Shown one piece after another: positions 31,902 to 42,724 of a DNA stretch of 64,000 nt (position 1 is the first letter of the stretch; each line of letters starts with the position of its first letter). The stretch covers positions 1,783,501 to 1,847,500 of the forward strand of contig NZ_CP126107.1 of NCBI RefSeq assembly GCF_030123365.1. The letters run 5' to 3'. The notes beneath the pieces are model-generated. The model saw nothing but the letters and a program-made list of their open reading frames with translations. It was not told the origin of the DNA and searched no databases. The position numbers and the translations under genes were made by a program. This DNA comes from Neobacillus sp. SuZ13. Lineage in GTDB: Bacteria; Bacillota; Bacilli; Bacillales; Cytobacillaceae.

Positions 31902-34223
31902 ATGAGTAAAATACGTGTATATGAATACGCAAAAAAACACAACATTTCAAGTAAAGAAATCATCACAAAACTAAAAGAAATGAATATAGAGGTCTCTAAC
32001 CATATGGCAACAATAGAAGACGCAGACGTTAAAAAGCTTGACGCAGCATTCAGCAAAAAAGAAAACAACACGCCACAACAAATACAAGAGAATAAACAAA
32101 ATGGACAGCAGTCACAACGAACTAACTCACGTCCAGGGCAACAGCAGCAACGTTCAAGCCAAAGGCCTGCTCAGTCAGCCCAAAGACCGCAAGTGCAAAC
32201 CAAAACAGCAAAAGCATTTGAAGAAGCGGCCGATAATAATGTTGCTCCAACGAAAGTAAAAGTGGTCTCGCCTCCAAAAGCGGTAGAAGGCAAAAAGCAA
32301 AACCAGGAAAATCAATCCAAAGAGAATAAGGTCTTCAATAATGCTGATAAAGCAAAGTCCAGACCTTATAATAATAATCAAAATCGCAATAATAATAATA
32401 ATAAAAATAAGAAGAAGACTCATACGCCAGTTCAACAATCACAACCACAGAAGAAAAAAGAGAAGGAACTTCCAGCTAAAATTACTTTTAGTGAATCTCT
32501 AACGGTTGGTGAATTAGCGAAAAAGATCTATCGTGAGCCTTCGGAAATTATTAAAAAGCTCTTTTTACTTGGAGTAATGGCAACAATTAACCAGGTATTA
32601 GATAAAGATGCAATTGAATTAATTGCAAGTGAGTATGGTGTTGAGGTTGAAGAAGAAATAAAAGTGGATACCACTGACCTTGAAGTTTACTTTACTGAGG
32701 ATTCAGAGGATTCTCTTGTAGAGAGACCTTCTGTCGTCACAATTATGGGTCACGTTGACCATGGGAAAACAACCTTGCTTGACTCCATTCGAAACACAAA
32801 GGTAACGGAAGGAGAAGCTGGTGGGATTACGCAACATATTGGTGCGTACCAAGTTGTTGAAAATGGCAAAAAAATAACCTTCCTTGATACTCCAGGACAC
32901 GCTGCCTTTACGACAATGCGTGCACGCGGAGCTAAAATTACCGATATTACCATTCTTGTCGTAGCTGCTGATGATGGTGTAATGCCACAAACAGTTGAAG
33001 CAATCAACCATGCGAAAGCTGCCGAGGTTCCAATTATTGTCGCAGTGAATAAAATGGACAAAGAAGCTGCCAATGCAGACCGTGTAATGCAGGAATTAAC
33101 AGAACATGGGTTAGTTTCAGAGGCTTGGGGTGGGGATACTATCTTTGTTCCACTATCCGCAAAAACAGGTGAAGGAATCGATAATTTATTAGAAATGATC
33201 CTTCTTGTTGGTGAGGTAGAGGAATATAAAGCTAATCCAAACCGAAAAGCTGTAGGTACTGTAATTGAAGCTCAATTGGATAAGGGCCGTGGCTCTGTTG
33301 CAACTTTACTTGTCCAAAACGGTACATTAAAAATTGGTGATCCAATCGTAGTTGGTAACACGTTCGGTCGTGTACGTGCGATGGTAAATGACAAAGGCCG
33401 CCGCGTGAAAGAAGCAGGTCCATCCACACCGGTTGAAATAACTGGACTTAATGACGTGCCGCAGGCAGGGGACCGTTTCGTTGTATTTGAAGATGAAAAA
33501 ACTGCACGTCAAGTTGGGGAAACAAGAGCTCAATCTGCATTGGTAGCCCAACGTGGTGAAAAATCGATTGTCAGTCTAGAAACGCTATTTGATCAATTGA
33601 AGCAAGGTGAGATGAAGGACCTAAATATCATCTTAAAAGCAGATGTTCAAGGTTCTGCTGAAGCCGTTGCCGCTTCATTACAGAAAATAGATGTTGAAGG
33701 TGTCAACATCAGAATTATTCATAGTGGCGCTGGTGCGATTAATGAGTCGGATATTAGTCTTGCCGCTGCATCGAATGCCATCGTCATCGGTTTTAACGTC
33801 CGCCCAGATGTTAATGCTAAACGTGCAGCAGAGGCTGAGAAAGTAGACGTTCGTCTTCACCGCATTATTTATAAAGTTATCGAAGAGATCGAAGCTGCTA
33901 TGAAAGGTATGCTTGATCCTGAATTCCAAGAGAAGATTATTGGTCAGGCAGAAATTCGTCAAACTTTCAAGGTTTCAAAAGTTGGGACGATTGCTGGTTC
34001 ATATGTTACGGATGGTAAAATTACCCGTGACAGTGGAATTCGTCTAATTCGTAACGGTGTTGTTACTTTTGAAGGTAATATTGATGCGTTAAAACGATTT
34101 AAGGATGACGTAAAAGAAGTATCACAAGGGTACGAATGTGGTATTACCATTAAAAACTTTAATGATGTGAAAGAAGGAGACATCATTGAAGCATATGTAA
34201 TGGAAGAAATTGAACGTAAATGA
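31902..34223 (+). CDS. infB: Translation initiation factor IF-2
   Basis: GTPase that places initiator tRNA on the 30S subunit and aids subunit joining. The 773-residue protein has the N-terminal IF2N helix ([19 protein letters not shown]), a low-complexity Gln/Asn/Lys linker (about 50-190, with runs of Asn encoded by AAT repeats), then the G domain with GHVDHGKTT near residue 282, DTPGHAAF and NKMD, and C-terminal domains II-IV that bind fMet-tRNA. Its stop overlaps the start of ylxP by four bases. Confidence 0.97.
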   Translation: MSKIRVYEYAKKHNISSKEIITKLKEMNIEVSNHMATIEDADVKKLDAAFSKKENNTPQQIQENKQNGQQSQRTNSRPGQQQQRSSQRPAQSAQRPQVQTKTAKAFEEAADNNVAPTKVKVVSPPKAVEGKKQNQENQSKENKVFNNADKAKSRPYNNNQNRNNNNNKNKKKTHTPVQQSQPQKKKEKELPAKITFSESLTVGELAKKIYREPSEIIKKLFLLGVMATINQVLDKDAIELIASEYGVEVEEEIKVDTTDLEVYFTEDSEDSLVERPSVVTIMGHVDHGKTTLLDSIRNTKVTEGEAGGITQHIGAYQVVENGKKITFLDTPGHAAFTTMRARGAKITDITILVVAADDGVMPQTVEAINHAKAAEVPIIVAVNKMDKEAANADRVMQELTEHGLVSEAWGGDTIFVPLSAKTGEGIDNLLEMILLVGEVEEYKANPNRKAVGTVIEAQLDKGRGSVATLLVQNGTLKIGDPIVVGNTFGRVRAMVNDKGRRVKEAGPSTPVEITGLNDVPQAGDRFVVFEDEKTARQVGETRAQSALVAQRGEKSIVSLETLFDQLKQGEMKDLNIILKADVQGSAEAVAASLQKIDVEGVNIRIIHSGAGAINESDISLAAASNAIVIGFNVRPDVNAKRAAEAEKVDVRLHRIIYKVIEEIEAAMKGMLDPEFQEKIIGQAEIRQTFKVSKVGTIAGSYVTDGKITRDSGIRLIRNGVVTFEGNIDALKRFKDDVKEVSQGYECGITIKNFNDVKEGDIIEAYVMEEIERK

Positions 34224-34501
34224 TCATCGGTGCAGCTGAATGCGAATGTATAATCTATGATGCGCATTCGTTAAAGGAGAAACGAGCGGTTTTACAAAGG
34301 ATCCTAACTCGCTTAAAACAGAAATTTAATGTTTCTGTAGCTGAAGTAGGCTTTCAGGATGTGTGGCAGCGAACGAAAATTGCGATCGTTGTCGTCACTT
34401 CCACTCGTGTAAACACGGAACATGAGTTGAATAATGCGTTAAAATTAATTGACTCCTTTCCAGAGATAGAGAGAACGATCACCGAGATTGAATGGCTTTA
34501 A
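34220..34501 (+). CDS. ylxP: YlxP, DUF503 family protein
   Basis: 93-residue member of the YlxP/DUF503 family. The typical start [25 protein letters not shown] and the [20 protein letters not shown] core are seen. Function is not established; its fixed place between infB and rbfA suggests a role in ribosome assembly or translation. The start codon overlaps the infB stop (ATGA), so the two are coupled. Confidence 0.92.
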   Translation: MIIGAAECECIIYDAHSLKEKRAVLQRILTRLKQKFNVSVAEVGFQDVWQRTKIAIVVVTSTRVNTEHELNNALKLIDSFPEIERTITEIEWL

Positions 34502-34518
34502 GTTAAGAGGTGAATGTG

Positions 34519-34890
34519 ATGAGCCACAGAGCAAATCGTGTTGGAGAACAAATGAAGAAAGAACTGGGTGACATTATCGGTCGTAAAATTAAAGACCCCC
34601 GGATTGGTTTTGTTACGGTTACCGATGTTGAAGTATCAGGTGATCTACAACAAGCCAAAGTATATATTTCCGTATTAGGGGATGAAGAACAAAGGGAAAA
34701 TACTTTAAAGGGTCTAGCCAAAGCGAAAGGCTTTATTCGGACCGAGATTGGCCACCGAATTCGTCTTCGAAAAACCCCTGAGATCATCTTTGAATGGGAT
34801 GAATCGATCGATTACGGGAATCGAATCGATACACTTCTTCACCAACTGCATAAGGATGAAAAGCCTTTAGAAAATAGGGAAGAAGAATAA
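34519..34890 (+). CDS. rbfA: 30S ribosome-binding factor A
   Basis: KH-like cold-shock protein needed for late 16S rRNA 5'-end maturation. The 123-residue protein starts [20 protein letters not shown] and contains [18 protein letters not shown] and [19 protein letters not shown]. The ATG at 34519 is preferred to the GTG at 34510 because AGAGGTGA lies at 34506-34513 and the family starts here. It is the last gene of the rimP operon; a good terminator follows. Confidence 0.96.
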   Translation: MSHRANRVGEQMKKELGDIIGRKIKDPRIGFVTVTDVEVSGDLQQAKVYISVLGDEEQRENTLKGLAKAKGFIRTEIGHRIRLRKTPEIIFEWDESIDYGNRIDTLLHQLHKDEKPLENREEE

Positions 34891-34892
34891 CT

Positions 34893-34919
34893 GGATAGAC
34901 ATACGTCTATCCTTTTTTT
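34893..34919 (+). terminator. Terminator of the rimP-rbfA operon
   Basis: Perfect 8-bp stem (34893-34900 with 34905-34912), ATAC loop, seven T. Confidence 0.88.
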
Positions 34920-34958
34920 AATATGAAAAGAATGTATAAGTTTTTGAACTAAGATTAC

Positions 34959-35112
34959 TGTCTAGCTCCAGTGCCCTAGCGGCTAGTGTCCTTCGCTCTC
35001 CGCCCTACGATAAGTCAAGCACGAATACGCTAACACTCTTCGTGTTTCCTTTATCTCGGTTGGAGTGCTCCAGGCCATACGCCGCTGACCAGGGCACTTG
35101 CGCTTTTCTTTT
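34959..35112 (+). repeat. Palindromic intergenic repeat, family B-like (copy 3)
   Basis: An element of about 154 bp beginning TGTCTAGCTCCAGTGCCCTAG and ending GACCAGGGCACTTGCGCTTTTC, with inverted ends AGTGCCCT (34970-34977) and AGGGCACT (35091-35098). The ends resemble the nested copy at 24783-24907, but the interior differs. It stops directly before the truB ribosome site GGAGG at 35114-35118. Confidence 0.65.
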
Positions 35113-35125
35113 TGGAGGTTATAGA

Positions 35126-36046
35126 GTGGAAGGAATACTACCTTTATTTAAACCAGCGGGACTAACATCACATGATTGTGTCTTTCGGTTACGGAAAATT
35201 TTAAAAACAAAAAAAGTAGGGCATACAGGCACACTGGATCCAGACGTCACAGGGGTACTTCCTATATGTATTGGAAAAGCAACTAAAGTGGCCGAATATA
35301 TTACGGATGCAGGTAAAGCATACGAGGGAGAAGTAACTATTGGTTATTCAACAACAACGGAAGATGCTTCAGGTGAAACAGTTGCCGAGAAGTCAGTAAC
35401 CAGGGTTATTCAACGGGAAGAAATTCTTAAAGTACTACAGTCATTAACTGGTGAAATTGAACAAACACCACCAATGTTCTCGGCAGTAAAAGTGGGTGGT
35501 GTCCGACTGTATGAATACGCGCGCAAAGGCATTGAGGTCGAACGTCCAACTCGGAAGGTAACGATTTATTCAATCGACTTATTAGACGATCAATCTGAAT
35601 ATATCGGTGAAACGATAAAATTTAAGTTTAGAGTCAGTTGCAGTAAAGGAACGTATATTCGAACCTTGGCTGTAATGATTGGTGAAATGCTTGGCTTTCC
35701 AGCACATATGTCATACCTGCAAAGAGTTCAATCAGCTTCTTACTCCTTAGAAGACTGCTTAACGTTTGAAGAGATTGAAAAACATATGGAAGCAGGAACG
35801 ATTTCGAGTGTATTAAGGCCTCTAGAAACTGCACTTTCTCATTTGCCGAAACTCCAAATTAATGATAAAGTAGCAGAGAAAGTGAAAAATGGCGCATTAT
35901 TACAAATGCCTGAACATTTAAAAACTAGTAACGGACCGATTATCGTTGAAACTGTAGATGGAATGGCTCTTGCTATTTATTCAAAGCATCCTAACAAGCC
36001 TGACCTCTTTAAACCAGTTAAAGTGTTACGAAATGATTTAGATTAA
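35126..36046 (+). CDS. truB: tRNA pseudouridine-55 synthase
   Basis: Makes pseudouridine 55 in the tRNA T-loop. The 306-residue protein opens with GILPLFKPAGLTSHDCV and has the catalytic Asp38 in HTGTLDPDVTGVLP. The C-terminal PUA-like part is present. The start is GTG at 35126 with TTGGAGG seven bases upstream; the frame stays open further upstream through the repeat, but those 28 codons are repeat sequence and not homologous. Confidence 0.95.
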   Translation: MEGILPLFKPAGLTSHDCVFRLRKILKTKKVGHTGTLDPDVTGVLPICIGKATKVAEYITDAGKAYEGEVTIGYSTTTEDASGETVAEKSVTRVIQREEILKVLQSLTGEIEQTPPMFSAVKVGGVRLYEYARKGIEVERPTRKVTIYSIDLLDDQSEYIGETIKFKFRVSCSKGTYIRTLAVMIGEMLGFPAHMSYLQRVQSASYSLEDCLTFEEIEKHMEAGTISSVLRPLETALSHLPKLQINDKVAEKVKNGALLQMPEHLKTSNGPIIVETVDGMALAIYSKHPNKPDLFKPVKVLRNDLD

Positions 36047-36076
36047 AAGGTACGGTATAGAAAAGGTGAGTTTCTT

Positions 36077-37015
36077 TTGGAAGTAATTAGGCTAAGATTC
36101 CCATTTAATAATGCAATTGATGAATATCCGCCTCTCTCAATGGCGTTAGGATACTTTGACGGTGTTCACCGTGGACATCAACAGGTTATTCTTGAGGCCA
36201 AAAATCAAGCTAAAGAAAAAGGAATTTGCAGTGCGGTGATGACATTTGACCCACATCCTTCCGTTGTATTAGGAAAAACAGATAAGCAGATTAAGTATAT
36301 TTCCCCATTAACTGAAAAAATTAAGATAATTGAAGAACTAGGTATTGATTATTTATTTATTATTCATTTTAGTGTGGAGTTTGCTAATTTGCTGCCACAA
36401 GAATTTATTGACCAATATGTGATTAGCCTGAACGTAAGGCATGTGGTCGCTGGTTTTGACTTTACCTATGGACGAATGGGAAAAGGAACAATGGAAACAT
36501 TGCCCTTTCATTCTAGAGAAAAATTTTCTTATTCAATTGTTCCAAAATTTACACAAGGTGAGGAAAAGGTAAGTTCAACCAGAATTCGCAAACTGCTTAA
36601 AGAAGGCAGGACCAACGAACTCTATTCATTATTAGGAAGATATTATACAACACCAGGCATCGTCATCCATGGTGATAAACGAGGAAGGACGATTGGTTTT
36701 CCTACTGCGAATGTAGATTTTAATGATGAGTATATTATGCCGCCTGTCGGTGTTTATGCAGTTCGAATGAAAGTACATTCAAAATGGTACACTGGCGTAT
36801 GTAATATTGGCTTTAAACCTACATTTAATAAGGATGCATTCCTTCCTTCGGTGGAAGTTCACTTATTTGATTTTAATGAAAATATTTATGGTGAAAAAGT
36901 GATTATTGAATGGCATCTTCACTTACGTAATGAACAAAAATTTTCAGGAATTGAAGAGCTCGTCGCACAAATTGAACGTGATAAGCAAAATTCGCTTATT
37001 TACTTTAACAAATAA
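36077..37015 (+). CDS. ribC: Bifunctional riboflavin kinase / FAD synthetase
   Basis: Converts riboflavin to FMN and FMN to FAD. The 312-residue protein has the N-terminal adenylyltransferase domain with GYFDGVHRGHQ (residues 26-36) and VSSTRIRKLL near residue 168, and the C-terminal kinase domain with GRTIGFPTANVDF near residue 205. The start is TTG at 36077 with AAGGTGA upstream. truB-ribC is the conserved order in bacilli. Confidence 0.95.
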   Translation: MEVIRLRFPFNNAIDEYPPLSMALGYFDGVHRGHQQVILEAKNQAKEKGICSAVMTFDPHPSVVLGKTDKQIKYISPLTEKIKIIEELGIDYLFIIHFSVEFANLLPQEFIDQYVISLNVRHVVAGFDFTYGRMGKGTMETLPFHSREKFSYSIVPKFTQGEEKVSSTRIRKLLKEGRTNELYSLLGRYYTTPGIVIHGDKRGRTIGFPTANVDFNDEYIMPPVGVYAVRMKVHSKWYTGVCNIGFKPTFNKDAFLPSVEVHLFDFNENIYGEKVIIEWHLHLRNEQKFSGIEELVAQIERDKQNSLIYFNK

Positions 37016-37076
37016 GAAATTCTTCTTAATTATCGTCTTAAAAGGTGTTTTTCCTACAATAAACTTTGTTATTGCC

Positions 37077-37105
37077 TTGCTTTTTGGCGTAAAAAGTTGT
37101 ATTCT
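37077..37105 (+). promoter_or_regulatory. Probable promoter for rpsO
   Basis: TTGCTT at 37077-37082, 17 bases, TATTCT at 37100-37105. It would start an rpsO transcript with a leader of about 90 bases. Confidence 0.45.
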
Positions 37106-37111
37106 TATTAA

Positions 37112-37470
<359 letters not shown>

Positions 37471-37477
37471 TTTACAG

Positions 37478-37502
37478 AAGCGGGATTATTCCCGCTTTTT
37501 TA
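37478..37502 (+). terminator. Terminator after rpsO
   Basis: Stem AAGCGGG (37478-37484) with CCCGCTT (37491-37497), then T. Confidence 0.8.
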
Positions 37503-37708
37503 TTAGGTTAAAAAACTTTATTGCTAAATAAAGAATTTTTTATACATATTTTTAAGTCATGACTTTTTTGTGCATACTATTAAGGTGATTTGCATTGATA
37601 ATATAAGCTTTTTAAGCTTTTTAATATTAGTTTAGAATGATGAGTACAGCGAGGGTAGAAATTTTCGCTTCATCCTCCTAAGTGATTTAGATAGAGAGGG
37701 GTAAAAAT

Positions 37709-39826
37709 ATGGAACAATTGAAACATGAGTATTCCATTGTTTGGGCAGGTCGTAAATTAACTGTCGAAATTGGACAATTAGCCAAACAGGCAAACGGTGC
37801 TGTCCTAGTTCGTTATGGGGATACAGCAGTATTGAGTACGGCAACAGCATCAAAAGAACCTAAAAACTTAGACTTTTTTCCATTAACTGTTAACTATGAA
37901 GAACGTTTGTATGCAGTTGGTAAAATTCCTGGGGGCTTCATTAAACGTGAGGGTCGTCCAAGTGAAAAAGCAATCTTAGCCAGCCGACTGATTGACAGAC
38001 CTATTCGTCCACTATTTGCCGATGGGTTCCGCAATGATGTTCAAGTTATTAGTATTGTCATGAGTGTGGATCAGGACTGTTCAACAGAAATGGCAGCAAT
38101 GTTTGGTTCTTCGTTAGCACTAAGTACTTCAGATATCCCATTTGAAGGGCCGATTGCTGGTGTCGTTGTTGGTCGGGTTAACAATGAATTTGTCATAAAT
38201 CCAACCGTGGAACAAGCTGAAAAAAGTGATATTCATTTAACTGTGGCAGGTACGAAAGATGCCATCAACATGGTAGAGGCAGGGGCGTTAGAGGTTCCTG
38301 AGGAAACGATGCTTGAAGCGATTATGTTTGGTCATGATGAGATTAAGCGCCTCATTGAATTCCAAGAAAAAATCGTTTCTGAAATCGGAAAGCCAAAAAG
38401 AGAAATAACTCTTTATGAAATTGATAAGGACCTCGAGGCTGAAGTGAGGGAAATGTGTGAAGCTGATATGGTAAATGCCATCCAGGTTCAAGAGAAGCAT
38501 GCCCGTGAAGACGCTATTAAAGAGGTGAAAAACCGAGTTATTGCTAAATATGAAGATCAAGAAGCAACGGATGAAGATTTAAAACAAGTTAAGCAAATAT
38601 TGGACAAGATTGTTAAAGGTGAAGTACGTCGTTTAATTACAGTTGAGAAGGTTCGTCCTGATGGCCGTAAAATCGACGAAATCCGTCCGCTTTCTTCACA
38701 GATAAGTATTTTACCTCGCACACACGGTTCCGGTCTGTTCACACGTGGACAAACTCAGGCCTTAAGTATTTGTACACTTGGAGCAATGGGAGATGTACAA
38801 ATTCTTGATGGACTTGGAATAGAGGAAGAAAAACGCTTTATGCATCATTATAATTTTCCTCAATTCAGCGTAGGTGAGACAGGTCCAATTCGTGGACCAG
38901 GTCGCCGTGAAATTGGTCATGGTGCCCTTGGTGAACGTGCACTTGAACCAATCGTTCCGTCTGAAAAGGATTTCCCATACACGATACGTCTTGTATCTGA
39001 GGTACTTGAATCCAATGGTTCGACTTCACAGGCAAGTATATGTGCTAGCACTTTAGCAATGATGGATGCTGGTGTACCGATTAAAGCTCCTGTAGCCGGA
39101 ATTGCAATGGGTCTTGTGAAATCTGGTGAGCACTATACTGTGTTATCTGATATTCAAGGGATGGAAGATCATCTTGGAGATATGGATTTTAAAGTGGCCG
39201 GTACAGCTAAAGGGGTTACTGCCCTTCAAATGGATATTAAGATTGAAGGACTTTCACGTGAGATTTTAGAAGAAGCCCTTCAACAGGCAAAGGTTGGCAG
39301 AATGCATATTTTGGATTCAATGCTAGCTACGATTTCTGAACCAAAATCAGAGCTTTCGCAGTTTGCACCGAAAATCTTGACGATGACAATCAATCCAGAT
39401 AAAATTCGTGATGTTATTGGACCTAGTGGAAAACAGATCAATAAGATTATTGAAGAAACTGGTGTTAAAATTGATATTGAGCAGGATGGTACAGTATTTA
39501 TTGCCTCAACAAATCAAGAAATGAACCAAAAAGCCAAGAAGATCATCGAAGATATTGTTCGTGAAGTCCAAGTAGGCGAATTGTATCTTGGTAAAGTAAA
39601 ACGAATTGAAAAGTTTGGAGCTTTCGTAGAAATCTTTGCTGGAAAAGATGGTCTTGTTCATATATCTGAACTTGCCGAAGAACGTGTCGGTAAAGTGGAA
39701 GACGTTGTCAAAATCGGGGACGAACTTTTAGTTAAAGTAACTGAAATTGATAAGCAAGGTCGTGTAAACCTTTCCCGAAAGGCTGTCTTAAAAGAACAGC
39801 GTGAAAAAGCCGAAGAAAACAAATAA
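37709..39826 (+). CDS. pnp: Polyribonucleotide nucleotidyltransferase (PNPase)
   Basis: Phosphorolytic 3'-5' exoribonuclease of mRNA turnover. The 705-residue protein equals B. subtilis PnpA in length. It has two RNase PH-like domains (first from residue 15; second from about 310 with [10 protein letters not shown]), a helical linker, a KH domain near residue 560 ([20 protein letters not shown]) and an S1 domain near 620 ([16 protein letters not shown]). The ATG at 37709 follows GAGGGG. A terminator follows. Confidence 0.98.
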   Translation: MEQLKHEYSIVWAGRKLTVEIGQLAKQANGAVLVRYGDTAVLSTATASKEPKNLDFFPLTVNYEERLYAVGKIPGGFIKREGRPSEKAILASRLIDRPIRPLFADGFRNDVQVISIVMSVDQDCSTEMAAMFGSSLALSTSDIPFEGPIAGVVVGRVNNEFVINPTVEQAEKSDIHLTVAGTKDAINMVEAGALEVPEETMLEAIMFGHDEIKRLIEFQEKIVSEIGKPKREITLYEIDKDLEAEVREMCEADMVNAIQVQEKHAREDAIKEVKNRVIAKYEDQEATDEDLKQVKQILDKIVKGEVRRLITVEKVRPDGRKIDEIRPLSSQISILPRTHGSGLFTRGQTQALSICTLGAMGDVQILDGLGIEEEKRFMHHYNFPQFSVGETGPIRGPGRREIGHGALGERALEPIVPSEKDFPYTIRLVSEVLESNGSTSQASICASTLAMMDAGVPIKAPVAGIAMGLVKSGEHYTVLSDIQGMEDHLGDMDFKVAGTAKGVTALQMDIKIEGLSREILEEALQQAKVGRMHILDSMLATISEPKSELSQFAPKILTMTINPDKIRDVIGPSGKQINKIIEETGVKIDIEQDGTVFIASTNQEMNQKAKKIIEDIVREVQVGELYLGKVKRIEKFGAFVEIFAGKDGLVHISELAEERVGKVEDVVKIGDELLVKVTEIDKQGRVNLSRKAVLKEQREKAEENK

Positions 39827-39843
39827 TAAGAATCTAAATAGTT

Positions 39844-39871
39844 AAGTCAGGGTAATTACCCTGGCTTTTTA
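39844..39871 (+). terminator. Terminator after pnp
   Basis: 10-bp stem (39845-39854 with 39857-39866, one G-U pair), then five T. Confidence 0.75.
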
Positions 39872-39983
39872 CATATGTAAATCATACACTTTTTTCTTTT
39901 AAATTTTGCAATATTGTATTGAAGAACCTGAAGTTCTACCTTGTCCCTTTTATACATAATCTTATGGAAAGGGGGAAAGTTAG

Positions 39984-40931
39984 ATGAAAAAGGTTTCTAT
40001 CATAATAATTATTTGTATTGTCGGATGGATCACAGTAAGTAATCCATTTGTTAGCGAATACTTAACAATTAAAAAGGAATCATCTTTGCCAGCAGCAAAA
40101 GTGTCAGACCCTCTTTACCAAAGTATTATTAAAAATGCCCATACATACGATATAGCGCCTAAAGATGCGACCATAGACAGGGTTTGGAAAGCAATTCCGG
40201 GCTATAATGGACGGAAGGTTGACATTAAAGCATCATATAAGAATATGAAAAGTAAAGGCGTTTTTAATGAAAAAAAACTTATCTTCACGCAAATAAAACC
40301 GAAGGTCCACCTCAAAGATTTGCCTCCATCCCCAATTTATAAGGGGAATCCGGATAAACCAATGGTATCATTTATTATTAATGTAGCGTGGGGGAATGAA
40401 TATTTATCTGAAATGCTTGCTACGTTAAAAAGACATAATGTATCAGCGAGTTTTTTTCTGGAAGGAAACTGGACTAAAAAAAATCCCGATCTTGCTAAAT
40501 TGATTGTTAGTTCAGGTCATGAAGTCGGCAATCATTCTTATTCTCACCCTGATATGAAACAACTGACTGCTGCGAGAGCCAGGGAACAAATAGTGAAAAC
40601 CAACGAAATTATTGAAGCCGCTACTGGTAAGAAATGTGTTTGGTTTGCCCCTCCTAGTGGCAGCTATCGGGATGAAACCGTAAAAGTGGCCGCTGAATTT
40701 AATATGATGACCGTTATGTGGACGGTTGATACGGTTGACTGGAGAAAACCAACTCCTGATGCGCTTGTTTCCCGAGTCATGTCAAAAATTGATAATGGTT
40801 CAATGGTTCTCATGCATCCAACAGAGTCCACAGCAAAATCACTTGATCGCTTGATTACTCAAATTGAACAAAAAAACCTAAAAATTGGCACTGTTTCAGA
40901 ATTATTGAGTGAAGAAAGAGTGGACCAATAA
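39984..40931 (+). CDS. ylxY: YlxY, polysaccharide deacetylase-like sporulation protein
   Basis: Exported or membrane-anchored NodB-fold protein, 315 residues, with an N-terminal hydrophobic segment (residues 4-20). The NodB domain runs from about 128 to 305. Motif 2 keeps the zinc histidines (NHSYSHPDM), motif 3 is PPSGSYRDE, and LMHPTEST marks motif 5. Motif 1, normally TFDDG with the catalytic base and a metal ligand, reads INVAWGNE, so both aspartates are missing. It may therefore bind rather than deacetylate glycans. The same gene precedes mlpA in B. subtilis. Confidence 0.9.
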   Translation: MKKVSIIIIICIVGWITVSNPFVSEYLTIKKESSLPAAKVSDPLYQSIIKNAHTYDIAPKDATIDRVWKAIPGYNGRKVDIKASYKNMKSKGVFNEKKLIFTQIKPKVHLKDLPPSPIYKGNPDKPMVSFIINVAWGNEYLSEMLATLKRHNVSASFFLEGNWTKKNPDLAKLIVSSGHEVGNHSYSHPDMKQLTAARAREQIVKTNEIIEAATGKKCVWFAPPSGSYRDETVKVAAEFNMMTVMWTVDTVDWRKPTPDALVSRVMSKIDNGSMVLMHPTESTAKSLDRLITQIEQKNLKIGTVSELLSEERVDQ

Positions 40932-41027
40932 TAATGGGTAAGAAATACTGAAAATTGGAGAAAATACACTATTATAAGTATAATGATAGATGGAGAATCA
41001 GCTGCGTTTATAGACTGGAGGAAGTCG

Positions 41028-42266
41028 ATGATTAATAAATACACATGCCAAAATGGAGTAAGAATCGTTTTAGAAAATATTCCTACCGTACGTTCGGTAG
41101 CAATTGGTGTTTGGATAGGTACTGGTTCGAGAGATGAGAACCCCGTAAACAATGGTATTTCCCATTTTCTTGAGCATATGTTCTTTAAAGGCACTACAAC
41201 TAGATCAGCAAAGGAAATAGCCGAATCCTTTGATAGTATCGGCGGGCAGGTGAATGCGTTTACCTCTAAGGAATATACATGCTATTATGCTAAAGTCCTT
41301 GATACACATTCCCAATTTGCATTAGATGTACTCGCGGATATGTTCTTCAACTCAACATTTGTTGAGGAGGAATTAAACAAAGAGAGAAACGTAGTTTTAG
41401 AAGAAATAAAAATGTATGAAGATACTCCAGATGATATCGTTCATGATTTATTAAGCAGAGCAGTATTTGGTGATCACCCACTTGGCTATCCGATCCTAGG
41501 TACAGAGGAAACACTTAATACGTTTACTGGAGAAACACTGAAGGAATATATCCATGAGCGATATACTCCAGAAAATGTGGTCATTTCGATTGCTGGAAAT
41601 GTATCCGATGCATTTATTAAAGAGGTCGAAAAGTATTTTGGATCTTATAAAGGTGCGGACCAACAAGTAAATGAAAATATTCCAACCTTTCATTCGAATC
41701 AAATTTCTCGTAAAAAAGAAACTGAGCAGGCCCATTTATGCATCGGTTTTGAAGGATTAAAGGTGGGGCATGAAGACATTTACAGCTTAATTACTTTAAA
41801 TAATATATTAGGCGGAAGTATGAGTTCGAGATTGTTCCAAGAGGTTCGTGAGCAAAGGGGCTTAGCATATTCAGTATTCTCTTACCATTCTGCATACCAA
41901 GATAGTGGGATTGTGACAGTATACGGCGGAACTGGTGCGAAACAGCTAAATGTATTATTTGAAACCATCCAAGAAACACTTAATACATTAAAGCGGGATG
42001 GGATTACCGAAAGGGAATTAACTAATAGTAAAGAGCAGCTTAAAGGCAGTTTAATGCTAAGTCTTGAAAGCACAAATAGCCGGATGAGCCGTAATGGGAA
42101 AAATGAACTTTTATTAAAACGACACCGTTCCCTTGATGAAATAATTGAACAGATTGATTCAGTTACAAAAAACGGAGTAGATGAAATGGCAAGAAATATC
42201 TTTACAGATAAATATTCTGTAACATTAATAAGCCCAGACGGAGAATTTCCTAATAAACTTTCATAA
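41028..42266 (+). CDS. mlpA: M16 zinc peptidase MlpA (processing-protease-like)
   Basis: Cytoplasmic member of the M16 (pitrilysin, mitochondrial processing peptidase) family. The 412-residue protein has the inverted zinc motif HFLEH at residues 46-50 and the downstream Glu in VLEEIKMYED near 126, so the active site looks intact. The C-terminal half contains the structural R-Y pair region (REQRGLAYSVFSYHSAYQ). The ATG at 41028 follows CTGGAGGA. Its physiological target is not well defined. Confidence 0.93.
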   Translation: MINKYTCQNGVRIVLENIPTVRSVAIGVWIGTGSRDENPVNNGISHFLEHMFFKGTTTRSAKEIAESFDSIGGQVNAFTSKEYTCYYAKVLDTHSQFALDVLADMFFNSTFVEEELNKERNVVLEEIKMYEDTPDDIVHDLLSRAVFGDHPLGYPILGTEETLNTFTGETLKEYIHERYTPENVVISIAGNVSDAFIKEVEKYFGSYKGADQQVNENIPTFHSNQISRKKETEQAHLCIGFEGLKVGHEDIYSLITLNNILGGSMSSRLFQEVREQRGLAYSVFSYHSAYQDSGIVTVYGGTGAKQLNVLFETIQETLNTLKRDGITERELTNSKEQLKGSLMLSLESTNSRMSRNGKNELLLKRHRSLDEIIEQIDSVTKNGVDEMARNIFTDKYSVTLISPDGEFPNKLS

Positions 42267-42270
42267 TAAG

Positions 42271-42307
42271 ATGAGGTATTCCATTTAGAGGGATACCTCT
42301 TTTTTTA
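42271..42307 (+). terminator. Terminator after mlpA
   Basis: Stem GAGGTAT..CC with GG..ATACCTC (42273-42282 and 42291-42299), followed by a T run. Confidence 0.8.
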
Positions 42308-42408
42308 GATGGAAAACTCCACTTCTTAGCTCTGCAAGCTTTTCTTTAGTCTAAATAAGGACTTCCTCTTATAAACTAATTGTAGGGAGAAGGAAGGGGG
42401 CTATTGCA

Positions 42409-42651
42409 TTGAGATTGAGTGAATTAAGCGGAAAAGAAATAGTGGATGTTAAAAAGGCAGAACGACTGGGAGTACTCGGGCAAACCGATTTAGAAATTAA
42501 TGAAGGGACAGGACAAATTCAGGCATTGCTTATTCCTTCTATAAAATGGTTTGGTTTTCGTAAACAAGGGGAAGAAATTAGGGTTCCGTGGCAGCATATA
42601 AAAAAAATAGGCTCTGATATGATCATTATCGATGTACCAGACGAAGATTAA
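42409..42651 (+). CDS. ymxH: YlmC/YmxH family PRC-barrel sporulation protein
   Basis: 80-residue PRC-barrel protein (RLSELSGKEIVDVKKAERLGVLG; IRVPWQHIKKIGSDMIII). The family occurs in spore formers but its role is unknown. The start is TTG at 42409 with AGGAAGGGGG eight bases upstream. It stands alone between two terminators and just before the dipicolinate synthase genes, as in B. subtilis. Confidence 0.9.
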   Translation: MRLSELSGKEIVDVKKAERLGVLGQTDLEINEGTGQIQALLIPSIKWFGFRKQGEEIRVPWQHIKKIGSDMIIIDVPDED

Positions 42652-42668
42652 AACACAAACCTAAGTTG

Positions 42669-42704
42669 GCCCAAGCAAGTTTCATCTTGCTTGGGCTTTT
42701 TTTA
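42669..42704 (+). terminator. Terminator after ymxH
   Basis: Perfect 11-bp stem (42669-42679 with 42686-42696), TTTCAT loop, seven T. Confidence 0.9.
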
Positions 42705-42724
42705 TTTAGTACGTATGGAAAACT

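Noticed and set aside
35042..35125. N-terminal extension of TruB
   Set aside because: It is repeat-derived; homology and the GGAGG site place the start at 35126.
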